Below, in pieces: positions 28,516-36,996 of a stretch of 64,000 nt of DNA. This DNA is from an uncultured bacterium (lineage in GTDB: Bacteria; Verrucomicrobiota; Kiritimatiellia; CAIVKH01). The stretch covers positions 62,001 through 126,000 of the forward strand of contig CAIVKH010000131.1 in assembly GCA_903906425.1 (NCBI GenBank), given 5' to 3'. Both the position numbers and the translations under genes were made by a program. Each line of letters starts with the position of its first letter. Positions within the stretch are counted from its first letter, which is position 1. Below the pieces are notes generated by a model that was given only the letters and a program-made list of their open reading frames with translations, had not been told where the DNA came from and searched no databases.

Positions 28516-29778
28516 CTATTCCTCTTTTTCCAGTTCCAGCCGGTGGCGCGATTCGGGAATCAGGCCGCTGGGGCGGAAGATCATCATCAGGATCAAAATG
28601 AGTCCGAAGACTAGTCGCTCAAATTTTGTCGGGTCGAGTTGCGTCGGTAGCGACGCGAAATCGTAGTGACAGAATCCGAGGTTCAAAATGAAATGCGATT
28701 GCTTCAGGCCGTTGAGCCAGTCGGAGCAGGATTTCAAAACTTCGATGTTGAGCAGCGTGACGATGCCCGCGCCGAGAATCGCGCCGCGGATCGAACCCAT
28801 GCCGCCGAGGACGACCATCGCAAGAATCGTGATCGAACGGTCGAAGGTGAATGAGTCGGGGCTGATGAACCGTGTCCGCGCGGCGAAGATCGCGCCCATG
28901 ATTCCTGAAAATGCCGCGCCGGTGGCGAAGGCCATCAGCTTGGTTTTCAGCAGCGGAACGCCCATCGCGCGCGCGGCGATTTCGTCTTCGCGGATCGCAA
29001 CCCACGCACGGCCGAAGCGCGAACGATCGAGGCGGATGTTGATCTGCACGATCAAGGCGATGACGGCGAAAACGAGCAGGTAGAAGAACAAATCGTAAAT
29101 CGTCGTGTCGGCGGCGGTGATTCCAAGCGCGTGGAAAATGTTTGTGATCCAGGTGACAGGCGGGCGCTCGATCTGCGTGATTCCTTGCGGGCCGTTGGTG
29201 ATGTTGACCGGCGAATTCAAATTATTCGCGAGCAGGCGCACGACCTGGCCGAGGCCCATCGTAATGATGGCCAGATAATCGCCGCGCAACCGCAGCGCGG
29301 GCAGGCCGACGAGCGTCCCGACGATGGCGGCGGCGATGATCGCGACGCCGGCGAAGAGATAAAAATACGGCCAGCCGGGCAGCGGAAAATTTCCGTGCAT
29401 GAATTGCGTAGCCTGCGGCGAGCCGAAGATGGCCCACGTGTAGGCGCCGACTGCGAAGAACGCGGCATAGCCGAGATCGAGCAGGCCGGCCATTCCGACG
29501 ACGATGTTCAGCCCGAGCGCGAGCGCGGCGAACATCGCCATCTGGGTTCCGAGTTCGAAGAGAAAACTGTTTTTGAATCCGGCGATGGGCACGGCGATAA
29601 GCAGGATCGCGATGCCGGCGCACCAGCGGATGGATTTCGGCGCGCGGATGGTGAGCGTGGCGAAGAGGACGGCCAGCGCGGCAAAGAGCGTCCATCCGTT
29701 TTGCGGCACGGCGACCAGCGCGGCGCCCGCGGCGAGCGCGGCGGCGAGCAAAGTGATATTTTTTGCGCGCGGCGTCAC
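28516..29778 (-). CDS. livM: Branched-chain amino acid ABC transporter permease LivM
   Basis: 420 residues from GTG 29778, with about ten membrane helices and the LivM family core (GLNIVVGMAGLLDLGYAAF, LPALRLRGDYLAIITMG, RSRFGRAWVAIREDEIAA, which couples to the ATPase, and RPSGLIPE near the end). A longer frame from TTG 29838 would begin between two copies of the palindromic repeat and is less likely; no strong SD marks either start. Lies 133 bp after livH, an interval largely taken up by a repeat pair. Confidence 0.93.
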   Translation of the reverse strand: MTPRAKNITLLAAALAAGAALVAVPQNGWTLFAALAVLFATLTIRAPKSIRWCAGIAILLIAVPIAGFKNSFLFELGTQMAMFAALALGLNIVVGMAGLLDLGYAAFFAVGAYTWAIFGSPQATQFMHGNFPLPGWPYFYLFAGVAIIAAAIVGTLVGLPALRLRGDYLAIITMGLGQVVRLLANNLNSPVNITNGPQGITQIERPPVTWITNIFHALGITAADTTIYDLFFYLLVFAVIALIVQINIRLDRSRFGRAWVAIREDEIAARAMGVPLLKTKLMAFATGAAFSGIMGAIFAARTRFISPDSFTFDRSITILAMVVLGGMGSIRGAILGAGIVTLLNIEVLKSCSDWLNGLKQSHFILNLGFCHYDFASLPTQLDPTKFERLVFGLILILMMIFRPSGLIPESRHRLELEKEE

Positions 29779-29808
29779 GAGGTGAAAGTCCAGCTTCGCA
29801 ATCGGAGT

Positions 29809-29855
29809 TTCCAATGATTGGAAAAGTGCGGAGTGCAAACTTCCAATGATTGGAA
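29809..29855. repeat. Paired palindrome, cluster 10
   Basis: Two exact TTCCAATGATTGGAA copies at 29809-29823 and 29841-29855, 32 bp apart, between livH and livM inside the operon. Confidence 0.95.
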
Positions 29856-29911
29856 ATTGCGATGCGATTGCGGATCGGCGCGCCAGACACCGCGATTAAG
29901 TATCTGGCCGC

Positions 29912-30880
29912 TCACACTTTTTCTCCCTGCTTTTTGCCGAGGAGGCCCTGCGGGCGGACGAGGAGCAAGATTACGAGGATGATGAAGGCGAAGATGTCTT
30001 TGTATTCGACGCCGAATTTGCCGTTGGTGAGGAGCAGCGAATAGGTGCCGCCGAGGGTTTCGACTTCGCCGAGGACGATGCCGCCGAGCATCGCGCCGGG
30101 GAGATTTCCGATGCCGCCGAGCACGGCGGCGGTGAAGGCTTTGATGCCGGGGACGAAGCCGACGAAGGGATCGATTTTGGTGTAGAGCGTGCCGAAGAGA
30201 ACGCCGGCGACGCCGCCAAGGACGCCGCCGATGAGGAAGGTGCGCGCGATTATTTTGTCGGGGTTGATGCCCATCAGGCTGGCGGTCTGCATGTCTTGCG
30301 CGACGGCGCGAATGGCGCGGCCGAGACGCGTGCGTTTGACCAGCAGCGTGAGGCCGATGAGCATGGCGACGGTGACGGCGAGGGCGATGAGGGCTTTGAT
30401 TTGAATGGTGGTGTTGACGGAGAGGTTCAGCGTTTTTTCCATCGCGGGCTGCATGGGATAGTCCATGAAAAATTCGTTGTGCCAGAGGCCTTCGATGATG
30501 CGGACGAGGTCTTGAAGCACAAACGAAACGCCGATGGCGGTGATGAGCGGGACGAGGCGGTTGTTGTAGCCGCGGCGGCGGAGCGGGCGGTAGGCGAGGC
30601 GCTCCATCGCGACGGCGGTGAGGCCGGAGACGGTGCCGCCGATGACGAGCGCGAGCGCGAGCAGCGCGAACGGATTTGCGATGTGCGGGCCGGCGTGGCG
30701 GTAGGTTTCGACGCCGGCGACCGCGCCGATCATGAAGACTTCGGAGTGGGCGAAGTTGATCATGCCGAGCACGCCATAGACCATCGTATAGCCGAGCGCG
30801 ATCATGGCATAGACGCAGCCGACGAGCAGGCCTTCGAGCAAGGTCTGCGGCAAAATTTGCAATAGGTCGTGCCAGCTCAA
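29912..30880 (-). CDS. livH: Branched-chain amino acid ABC transporter permease LivH
   Basis: 322 residues. Typical LivH beginning (LLEGLLVGCVYAMIALGYTM, GMINFAHSEVFM) and EAA-like coupling loop (RLGRAIRAVAQDMQTASLMG). About eight membrane helices. Start is TTG at 30880, the only position giving the usual N-terminus; no good SD is visible. Forms the permease pair with LivM. Confidence 0.93.
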   Translation of the reverse strand: MSWHDLLQILPQTLLEGLLVGCVYAMIALGYTMVYGVLGMINFAHSEVFMIGAVAGVETYRHAGPHIANPFALLALALVIGGTVSGLTAVAMERLAYRPLRRRGYNNRLVPLITAIGVSFVLQDLVRIIEGLWHNEFFMDYPMQPAMEKTLNLSVNTTIQIKALIALAVTVAMLIGLTLLVKRTRLGRAIRAVAQDMQTASLMGINPDKIIARTFLIGGVLGGVAGVLFGTLYTKIDPFVGFVPGIKAFTAAVLGGIGNLPGAMLGGIVLGEVETLGGTYSLLLTNGKFGVEYKDIFAFIILVILLLVRPQGLLGKKQGEKV

Positions 30881-30992
30881 GTGAAATTTGTCCCGGGGAA
30901 ATCGCGGCGGAAATTAACAGGCGGTGCGCAGGCGTTCAACAGCGACGCGAGTTTGCGAAAACAAAGCCGGAACGAAAACATCGCATCGCAAT

Positions 30993-31039
30993 TGCCAATG
31001 ATTGGAAAACACGCAGCCGCAAATTCCCAATCATTGGAA
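30993..31039. repeat. Paired palindrome, cluster 11
   Basis: Two copies with one mismatch each, at 30993-31007 (begins TGCC) and 31025-31039 (begins TCCC), 32 bp apart, between livK and livH. Confidence 0.9.
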
Positions 31040-31066
31040 GTTGCGCAGCCGCGCCGGTGTTTGAAT

Positions 31067-32218
31067 CTATTTTGCGGGCGGGGCGGCTTGCGTGGATTTG
31101 ACGAAGGTGCCGGGATATTCGGGCTTGTCGAATTTGATGATGTAGTATTCGGAAATTTTCCGGTCGCCGCGTTCGTTGAAGTCAATTTGACCGGTGATGC
31201 CCTTGATCGAAACCTTGCGGACGGCTGTGCAAATTTGTTCGCGCGTCGGAATTTTTCCGGCGTTTTTTTCGAGCGATGCTTCGAGCGCGGCGATGAGGAC
31301 GTTGGCGGCGTCGTAGGAAGTGAGCGCGTAGGATTCGGGCATCTTGCCAAACTTGGCCTTGAATCTTTCGGCGAAAGGTTTCGCGGCCGAGAACTGGTCC
31401 GCCGGGCCGGCGACGGCGGTGTAGTACACGCCGACGGCGGCGCTCTGCGCGATCTTCACAAATTCGGACGAGTCGAAGGCGTCGTCTGAAACGAGCGCAG
31501 CGGTGATGCCGCGTTCGCGCATTTGTTTCACGAGCACGCCGCCCTGGTCGTAGATACCGCCGAAATAAACGAGATCGGGCCTGAGCGCTTTCATCTGCAA
31601 AATCAGCGCCTGAAAATTTGATTTTTCCTCGGTGCCGGTGAAGGCCACCACGGCCGCGCCGAGCGATTTGAGCCTGTCGCGGCAGGCCTCGGCGATGCCC
31701 TGGCCGTAGGTCGTTTTGTCGTGGATGATGAAAACTTTTTTCGCCTTGAGCTCGTTGACGGCAAACTCCGCGCCGACCGGTCCTTGAACGTCATCGCGGC
31801 CGCAGACGCGATTCACGTTTGGATAATTCCGGTCGGTGATTTTCGGATTCGTGTTGGCGGGCGAGACCATCGCGAGATTGTAGTCCTTGTAAACTTCCGA
31901 CGCCGGCATCGCGACGCCGGAGTTCAAGTGGCCGACAACGCCGAGCACTTCCGGATCGGTGACCATCCGGCGCGCGACGGCGACTCCGACGTCCGGCATG
32001 GCCTGGTCGTCCTGCGGCAGGAGTTCGAGCGCGATGCCTTTCGCTTTGAATTTCGCCTGCGCTTCCTCGACGGCAAGTTGCGTGCCCAGCTTGATCATTT
32101 CGCCGAGGCCGGCCTGTGCGCCGGAGAGCGGGCTTACCGACGCGATCTTTACCGTCGCGGCGCGTGCAGCGAGCGTGAATGCCGCCAGCGCAATCAAAAG
32201 CAGTTTGGAAATTCTCAT
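31067..32218 (-). CDS. livK: Branched-chain amino acid ABC transporter substrate-binding protein
   Basis: 383 residues with signal peptide MRISKLLLIALAAFTLAARA. Type I periplasmic binding protein of the Leu/Ile/Val family: VKIASVSPLSGAQAGLGEMIKLG at the N-terminus (here given as two parts, VKIASVSPLSG and AGLGEMIKLG), VVGHLNSGVAMPAS, NRVCGRDDVQG and YGQGIAEAC. First gene of livKHMGF and the specificity determinant; ligand could be branched-chain amino acids, other amino acids, amides or urea, since the family is broad. Start from homology and signal peptide; no clear SD. Confidence 0.92.
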   Translation of the reverse strand: MRISKLLLIALAAFTLAARAATVKIASVSPLSGAQAGLGEMIKLGTQLAVEEAQAKFKAKGIALELLPQDDQAMPDVGVAVARRMVTDPEVLGVVGHLNSGVAMPASEVYKDYNLAMVSPANTNPKITDRNYPNVNRVCGRDDVQGPVGAEFAVNELKAKKVFIIHDKTTYGQGIAEACRDRLKSLGAAVVAFTGTEEKSNFQALILQMKALRPDLVYFGGIYDQGGVLVKQMRERGITAALVSDDAFDSSEFVKIAQSAAVGVYYTAVAGPADQFSAAKPFAERFKAKFGKMPESYALTSYDAANVLIAALEASLEKNAGKIPTREQICTAVRKVSIKGITGQIDFNERGDRKISEYYIIKFDKPEYPGTFVKSTQAAPPAK

Positions 32219-32327
32219 GCCGCCGCTTGTAGCCGCGGTGCCGGACCGTGTCAACGTGCGGCCGCCTGCATTCCCCGGCGCGCTCAAATTTTTGCATTCG
32301 TGGCGATCTGCCGCTATAACCGCGCGC

Positions 32328-33296
32328 ATGAAATGGAAGGAATTTTTCGATTCGCTCGGCCTCAACGGCACGAAGTGGCAGTGGAAAATTTTGAAACTCC
32401 AGGAGCGATGGGAGAATTTCCGAACCGGCGCGCGCGAACATTCCGCCAATGCCGTCCAGCAACATCGCCTCTGTTCAAAGTGCGGCGCGCTGATTGATCA
32501 CAATTCAAACGTGTGTCCCTTTTGTGGCGAAGCGCTGGAGCATTGGCGAAAAGTGCAAATCAAACGCGCGTTCGGAATGATCCTTCCCGGCGGCCTCACA
32601 TTTTCCTACACGCTCATCGCGATCAACATCGCCGTGATGGCGGCCATGATGCTGCGCTTCGGCGGTATGAGCCTGCTGAAGCCCGACATGCTTTCGCTGG
32701 CCCGCGCCGGCGCGCTGATGCCGGCGCTGGTCGCCCACGGCGAATGGTGGCGGATGATCACCTACGCCTTCATCCACGGCGGAATCCTGCACATCCTTTT
32801 CAACATGTCGTCGCTCTCGCAGGTCGGCCCGATCAGCGAAAACGAAATTGGCCGCGCGCGTTTTTGCGTCCTGTATTTTCTCAGCGCGATCGGCGGCGCC
32901 GCCGCGGATATTTTCTGGGACCACCAATTCGGATCGCGCCCGCTCGTCGTCGGCGCATCCGGCGCGATCTTCGGCCTCATCGGATTCGGACTGACCTACA
33001 ACTATTTTTACGGCGGCCCCGCCGGCCGCGCCAACTCGCGCATTTATCTTCAGTGGGCGATCTATGCCTTCGCCTTCGGCTTTTTCGCCTGGGGCATTGA
33101 CAACGTCTGCCACGCCGGCGGCTTCATCACCGGCGCAATCCTCGGCTTCGTCATCGAGCGCGACCTGCGCCACGGCGAAAAGTTCGGCTGGCTCTGGCGC
33201 ACGCTCGCGACAATTTTCGTGATCGCCGCGATCGTCGCCTTCACGTTCGCCGTCCGCGGCTCCGTCTTCATCGGACAAATCATGAAGTTCCAATGA
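32328..33296 (+). CDS. Rhomboid intramembrane serine protease with N-terminal zinc ribbon
   Basis: 322 residues. A cytoplasmic N-terminal part contains a zinc ribbon (CSKCG...CPFCG, about residues 49-66). Six or seven membrane helices follow, with HGGILHILFNM, the catalytic Ser211 in GASGAIFG and the catalytic His262 in CHAGGFITGAILG, so the Ser-His dyad is intact. Cleaves membrane-protein substrates within the bilayer; substrate unknown. The TGA stop codon (33294-33296) lies inside a palindromic repeat copy, so the last residues (KFQ) are repeat-encoded. Confidence 0.93.
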   Translation: MKWKEFFDSLGLNGTKWQWKILKLQERWENFRTGAREHSANAVQQHRLCSKCGALIDHNSNVCPFCGEALEHWRKVQIKRAFGMILPGGLTFSYTLIAINIAVMAAMMLRFGGMSLLKPDMLSLARAGALMPALVAHGEWWRMITYAFIHGGILHILFNMSSLSQVGPISENEIGRARFCVLYFLSAIGGAAADIFWDHQFGSRPLVVGASGAIFGLIGFGLTYNYFYGGPAGRANSRIYLQWAIYAFAFGFFAWGIDNVCHAGGFITGAILGFVIERDLRHGEKFGWLWRTLATIFVIAAIVAFTFAVRGSVFIGQIMKFQ

Positions 33297-33335
33297 TTGG
33301 AGAACTCCGGCCGCGATCTTTTCCAATCATTGGAA
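33288..33335. repeat. Paired palindrome, cluster 12, supplying a stop codon
   Basis: Copies at 33288-33302 (TTCCAATGATTGGAG) and 33321-33335 (exact, C centre), 33 bp apart. The first copy provides the TGA stop of the rhomboid gene. Confidence 0.95.
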
Positions 33336-33393
33336 GTTGCCGCGCCGCGAAAAAATCGTGCCACGCCGGACGCGCCGGTCTATCTTGCGGCGA

Positions 33394-33927
33394 ATGAAAT
33401 CGGGCGCTCCCATCAAAATTCTCGGCCAGGGCCGCTACATCCGCCTCGTTGATCGCGGCGGATGGGAATACATCGAGCAGCCGGACCTGCGCGGCATCGT
33501 CGTGATCGTCGCGGTCACGCCCGAAAACAAACTGCTGCTCGTCGAGCAATATCGCCCGCCGCTCGACGCAAACGTCATCGAACTGCCCGCGGGGATGGTC
33601 GGCGATCACGATGGCGGCGCGAACGAAAGTTTCGAGACCGCAGCGACGCGCGAGCTCGAAGAAGAAGCCGGCTACACCGCGAAGCGCATGGAAAAACTCA
33701 CCGCCGGTCCCGCGTCGCCCGGCCGCAGCAGTTTTATCTACACATTTTTCCGCGCCCGCGAACTCACGCGCATCCACGAAGGCGGCGGCGACGAGCACGA
33801 GGACATCACCGTCCACGAAGCGCCGCTCGAAAATATCCGCGACTGGCTCGCCGCGCGCGAGCGCGAGGGCAAGCTGATCGATCCGAAAATCTGGACCGGA
33901 CTTTATTTCATCGGATGTTCGCGATGA
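33394..33927 (+). CDS. Nudix hydrolase, ADP-ribose pyrophosphatase-like
   Basis: 177 residues. The Nudix helix is present (FETAATRELEEEAGY), preceded by ELPAGMV and LLLVEQYRPPL, the arrangement of ADP-sugar pyrophosphatases; the first Gly of the strict Nudix consensus is a His here. Hydrolyses a nucleoside diphosphate linked to another moiety. Overlaps the next gene by ATGA. Start at 33394 agrees with family length. Confidence 0.88.
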   Translation: MKSGAPIKILGQGRYIRLVDRGGWEYIEQPDLRGIVVIVAVTPENKLLLVEQYRPPLDANVIELPAGMVGDHDGGANESFETAATRELEEEAGYTAKRMEKLTAGPASPGRSSFIYTFFRARELTRIHEGGGDEHEDITVHEAPLENIRDWLAAREREGKLIDPKIWTGLYFIGCSR

Positions 33928-34466
33928 CGAAAAAATCCAGCATCACCACGAAGGTCGGCGACAAGGGAACGACCTTCCTTTTCTCCGGCGAGGAAGTTCC
34001 GAAGGACTCGCCGCGGACCGAAGCCTACGGCGACATTGACGAACTCGTCAGCGTCCTCGGCATCGCGCGCGGCGTTTCGGCGCGGCCGGAAATTCGCGAC
34101 GCGATCCTCGCGCTGCAACGGGAACTTTTTGTCGCCGGCTCCGAACTCGCGACCGCCATCGAGCACGTCCACCTGCTGAAACAGCGGATTGACGAACGGA
34201 TGCTGGCTGCGTTCGAGGCGCAGCGCGATGAATGGGAGCAGCGCATTTCCATGCCGTCCGGCTTTATCATCCCCGGCGGAACGCCCGCCGCGGCCCACCT
34301 CGATCACGCCCGCGCCATCGCGCGGCGCGCCGAGCGAAAAATTGTACGGCTCCAACGCGAGGGCCTGATCGACAACCGGACGTTGCTCGTCTGGATCAAT
34401 CGCGTTTCCGATTTCCTCTGGATCCTCGCGCGCTACGAAGAAGGAACGGCGGCGACGCTGAAATGA
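33924..34466 (+). CDS. Cob(I)alamin adenosyltransferase, PduO type
   Basis: 180 residues. Contains the ATP-binding N-terminal TKVGDKGTTFL, YGDIDELVSVLG, the PGGTPAAAHLDHARAIARRAER region and LLVWINRVSDFLWILAR, all typical of PduO-type enzymes that convert cob(I)alamin to adenosylcobalamin. Translationally coupled to the Nudix gene upstream and to murB downstream (ATGA overlaps). ATG 33915 is an alternative start. Confidence 0.93.
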   Translation: MTKKSSITTKVGDKGTTFLFSGEEVPKDSPRTEAYGDIDELVSVLGIARGVSARPEIRDAILALQRELFVAGSELATAIEHVHLLKQRIDERMLAAFEAQRDEWEQRISMPSGFIIPGGTPAAAHLDHARAIARRAERKIVRLQREGLIDNRTLLVWINRVSDFLWILARYEEGTAATLK

Positions 34467-35377
34467 GCTCCAAGTTCCAGGTTCCAGGCTCCAAGTCTCC
34501 TCGTTTCGCGGATCTCACGACGTTTCGAATCGGTGGACCTTGCCGCGAATTTATTGACTGCAAAACCGCCGATGAACTTGGCGCGGCGGTCCGCGAACTC
34601 GCGGCGCGGAACGAAAACTTTTTTCTGATCGGCGGCGGATCGAACCTGCTCGTTTCGGATCGCGGACTCGATTCCGTCGTTGTCCGCTTCGCAAATTCCG
34701 AACCGGAAATCAGAATCGAGAACGACGAAATCATCGTCAGCGCTGCAACCGCGCTCGATGACCTCGCGCGATTTTCCGTCGAAAATGGAATCGCAGGTTT
34801 CGCCTGCTGCTCGGGAATTCCCGGAACGGTTGGCGGCGCGATCGCAGGAAATGCCGGCGCATTCGGCGAGCAGATTGGCGATCTTCTGATTTCGGTTTCG
34901 CTGCTGGACCACCGCGGTGGCGAACGAATCGTGGCCGCCGGTGAACTTGGTTTCGCCTACCGCCACTCGAGGTTGCAGGAAACGAGCGACATCGTTTTGT
35001 CCGCACGGCTGCGCGCAGCGCGCGGCGACGCGGGCGCGCTGCGCGCACGGCGCGATGAAATCATGGCCATCCGCGTCGCGAAGCACCCCGACTGGCATGT
35101 CACGCCGACGGCGGGAAGTTTTTTCAAGAACATCGAACCGACGTCGAAGGCGGAACGGCGACAGGCCGCGGGCTGGTTTCTCGAACAGGCCGGCGCGAAA
35201 AATCTCCGCGTCGGCGGCGCGCGGCCGTTCGACAAACACGCTAACATTATCGTCGCCGATCCCGGCTGCACGGCTCGCGACGTGCTCGAACTCTCAAAGC
35301 AGATGGCGGCGCTCGTTCGCGGAAAATTTGGTTTCGATTTGCAGCGCGAAGTCCGACTCGTCGGCGATTTCGGCTGA
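34463..35377 (+). CDS. murB: UDP-N-acetylenolpyruvoylglucosamine reductase MurB
   Basis: 304 residues. FAD-binding GGGSNLLVSD, SGIPGTVGGAIAGNAGAFG, YRHSRLQ and the GSFFKN motif with the Ser that protonates the enolpyruvyl intermediate. Reduces UDP-GlcNAc-enolpyruvate to UDP-MurNAc in peptidoglycan synthesis. Lacks the extra C-terminal domain of E. coli-type MurB, so it is a short-type enzyme. Last gene of the overlapping Nudix-adenosyltransferase-murB run. Confidence 0.95.
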   Translation: MSSKFQVPGSKSPRFADLTTFRIGGPCREFIDCKTADELGAAVRELAARNENFFLIGGGSNLLVSDRGLDSVVVRFANSEPEIRIENDEIIVSAATALDDLARFSVENGIAGFACCSGIPGTVGGAIAGNAGAFGEQIGDLLISVSLLDHRGGERIVAAGELGFAYRHSRLQETSDIVLSARLRAARGDAGALRARRDEIMAIRVAKHPDWHVTPTAGSFFKNIEPTSKAERRQAAGWFLEQAGAKNLRVGGARPFDKHANIIVADPGCTARDVLELSKQMAALVRGKFGFDLQREVRLVGDFG

Positions 35378-35411
35378 CAGCCGGATCGCGCAGCGGAGGC
35401 GGTTCGAAAAA

Positions 35412-36728
35412 TTATCTCCGGTGCCTGCCGCCGCCAAATGCTTCGCCCCTGCCGCCACCAACGGCCTCGGCCCTGGCGCCGGAGGCCTGCGGCGCTCCGA
35501 AAATGTCCACAGAATCCTGATAGGCCGGCTGCCAGCTCTTCGCCGCCGGACCGCTCGCGGCTCCCTGGCCCTGATGCGTGATCGTGTTTCCGTTTTGCAC
35601 CCAGGCGCCGTTGCGCGAGTAGCTCTGGCCGCTTGCGTCCCACGCAGCGCCCTGCTGGCTGACGGTGTTTCCGTTTCGTGTCCACGCATTCTGGCTGGCC
35701 ACGTATTTGTCGCCCGACGCATTGGCGACGGCGCCGTCGCGCGTGACGGTGTTGCCGGTTTTCGTCCAGACTTCGCCCTGCTGCACGGTGTTTCCATTTG
35801 GTCCCGTGGCGTCCCTGGTCTTCACGACCTGGTTTCCTTGCAGCGTGTAGGTGCTGCCGACGGTCTTCTCCTTGCCGTTCGGACCCGTCAAGGTCGTGTC
35901 GTGCGTGACCGAGTTCCCATTGACCGTCACTGATCCATTGTTCATCACCGACTGGCCCTTGGCGTCGGTTGAAACGGACTGGTGCACGACGGTGTTGCCT
36001 TCCTTGGTCCAGCTTCCGGCGCTGTTCACATCGCTGTTGCCGGCGGTGCTCTGGCCGTATCGCGTCACCGTGTTTCCATCCTTTGTGTACATGGCGGCCT
36101 GCGAAGCCGCGTTTCCATTCGGGCCGGTCGCCGTCGAATTCTTCACGACATTATTTCCATCCTTCGTGAGCGTCGTGCTCGTGTTCTCGCTCTGCCCGGC
36201 GGGCCCGGTGACGCTGCTGTTATGCGAAACCGTGTTGCCGGTCTTCGTCCACGAGTCCTGCCCCGTCGCGCCGGAGCCTGTCGCTGCCGGGGTGACCGGC
36301 GCGGAGCCTGGTGGCAGCGCGGCCGGCGCGCCGGATGCAGGGGCGGCGGGTGCCGGCGAGCCACCGACGGCTGGCGCGGGAACCGGCGTTCCGCCCATCG
36401 AAACCGGCGCGGCCTCCGCCTTGGCCGACGGTGCGGAAAATTCGTTTTTGAGGCCCGACAGACGGCTCGCCGTTCCGGGGTGCTTCGTTTCAATGGCATT
36501 TTGCCACGCGGGAGGAAGTGTGCCCCAGATTTGATTCGCCGTCTCCGCGGCCTTCATCGCCTCCGCGGTGTTGCCCGCGTCCTTCGCCGTGAAAAACGAT
36601 GCGGTCGCCTGGCGCATTTCTGCGATCCGCTGCAATCTCGCCTGCAACGCACCGTCCTGCTGCGCCAAGGCGGATTGCGACACGGCCACACCGGCGATCA
36701 CCGACAAAACCAACAACGACCTTTTCAT
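35412..36728 (-). CDS. Secreted protein with about nine 27-residue Asn/Gly/Thr repeats
   Basis: 438 residues. Signal peptide (MKRSLLVLSVIAGVAVSQSALA), a helical segment (about 25-105), a Pro/Ala-rich linker (about 110-155), then nine tandem units of ~27 residues with consensus W-T-K-x-G-N-T-V-T-x-x-G-x-(6)-G, each starting at a Trp/Tyr-Thr pair. The end is Gly/Arg-rich (GGGRGEAFGGGRHRR). GGGAGAGG precedes the ATG. The units look like short beta-hairpins and may form a repeat solenoid or fibre. Family not recognised; an envelope or surface role is inferred from the signal peptide and composition. Confidence 0.8.
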   Translation of the reverse strand: MKRSLLVLSVIAGVAVSQSALAQQDGALQARLQRIAEMRQATASFFTAKDAGNTAEAMKAAETANQIWGTLPPAWQNAIETKHPGTASRLSGLKNEFSAPSAKAEAAPVSMGGTPVPAPAVGGSPAPAAPASGAPAALPPGSAPVTPAATGSGATGQDSWTKTGNTVSHNSSVTGPAGQSENTSTTLTKDGNNVVKNSTATGPNGNAASQAAMYTKDGNTVTRYGQSTAGNSDVNSAGSWTKEGNTVVHQSVSTDAKGQSVMNNGSVTVNGNSVTHDTTLTGPNGKEKTVGSTYTLQGNQVVKTRDATGPNGNTVQQGEVWTKTGNTVTRDGAVANASGDKYVASQNAWTRNGNTVSQQGAAWDASGQSYSRNGAWVQNGNTITHQGQGAASGPAAKSWQPAYQDSVDIFGAPQASGARAEAVGGGRGEAFGGGRHRR

Positions 36729-36875
36729 GTGCTGACCTCTCCCATTTAGCTGCCTCACAATTTACACCAGACAACAAATGCCACAAAACGTTGACGCCGC
36801 CGGCAACAAAATATTCAAACGAAAAATTCCGCCCGCCGCCATCGCCCCGCAGCCCCCGGCAATTTCCGCCGTCAC

Positions 36876-36922
36876 TTCCAATGATTGGAAATGGCCGCCG
36901 CGACAACTTCCAATCATTGGAA
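36876..36922. repeat. Paired palindrome, cluster 13
   Basis: TTCCAATGATTGGAA at 36876-36890 and TTCCAATCATTGGAA at 36908-36922, 32 bp apart, between the divergent 27-residue-repeat gene and the DUF885 gene. Confidence 0.95.
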
Positions 36923-36996
36923 GCCGGCGCATTTTTCTGTCTTCCGCCGGCCACCGGATCGGCTACAACCGCGCATCGTTTTCCGGGAGAAAAATC

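Noticed and set aside
28516-29838. Longer livM beginning at TTG 29838
   Set aside because: The start lies between two palindrome copies, is a rare TTG without SD, and adds residues not expected in LivM; GTG 29778 fits the family better, though not certain.
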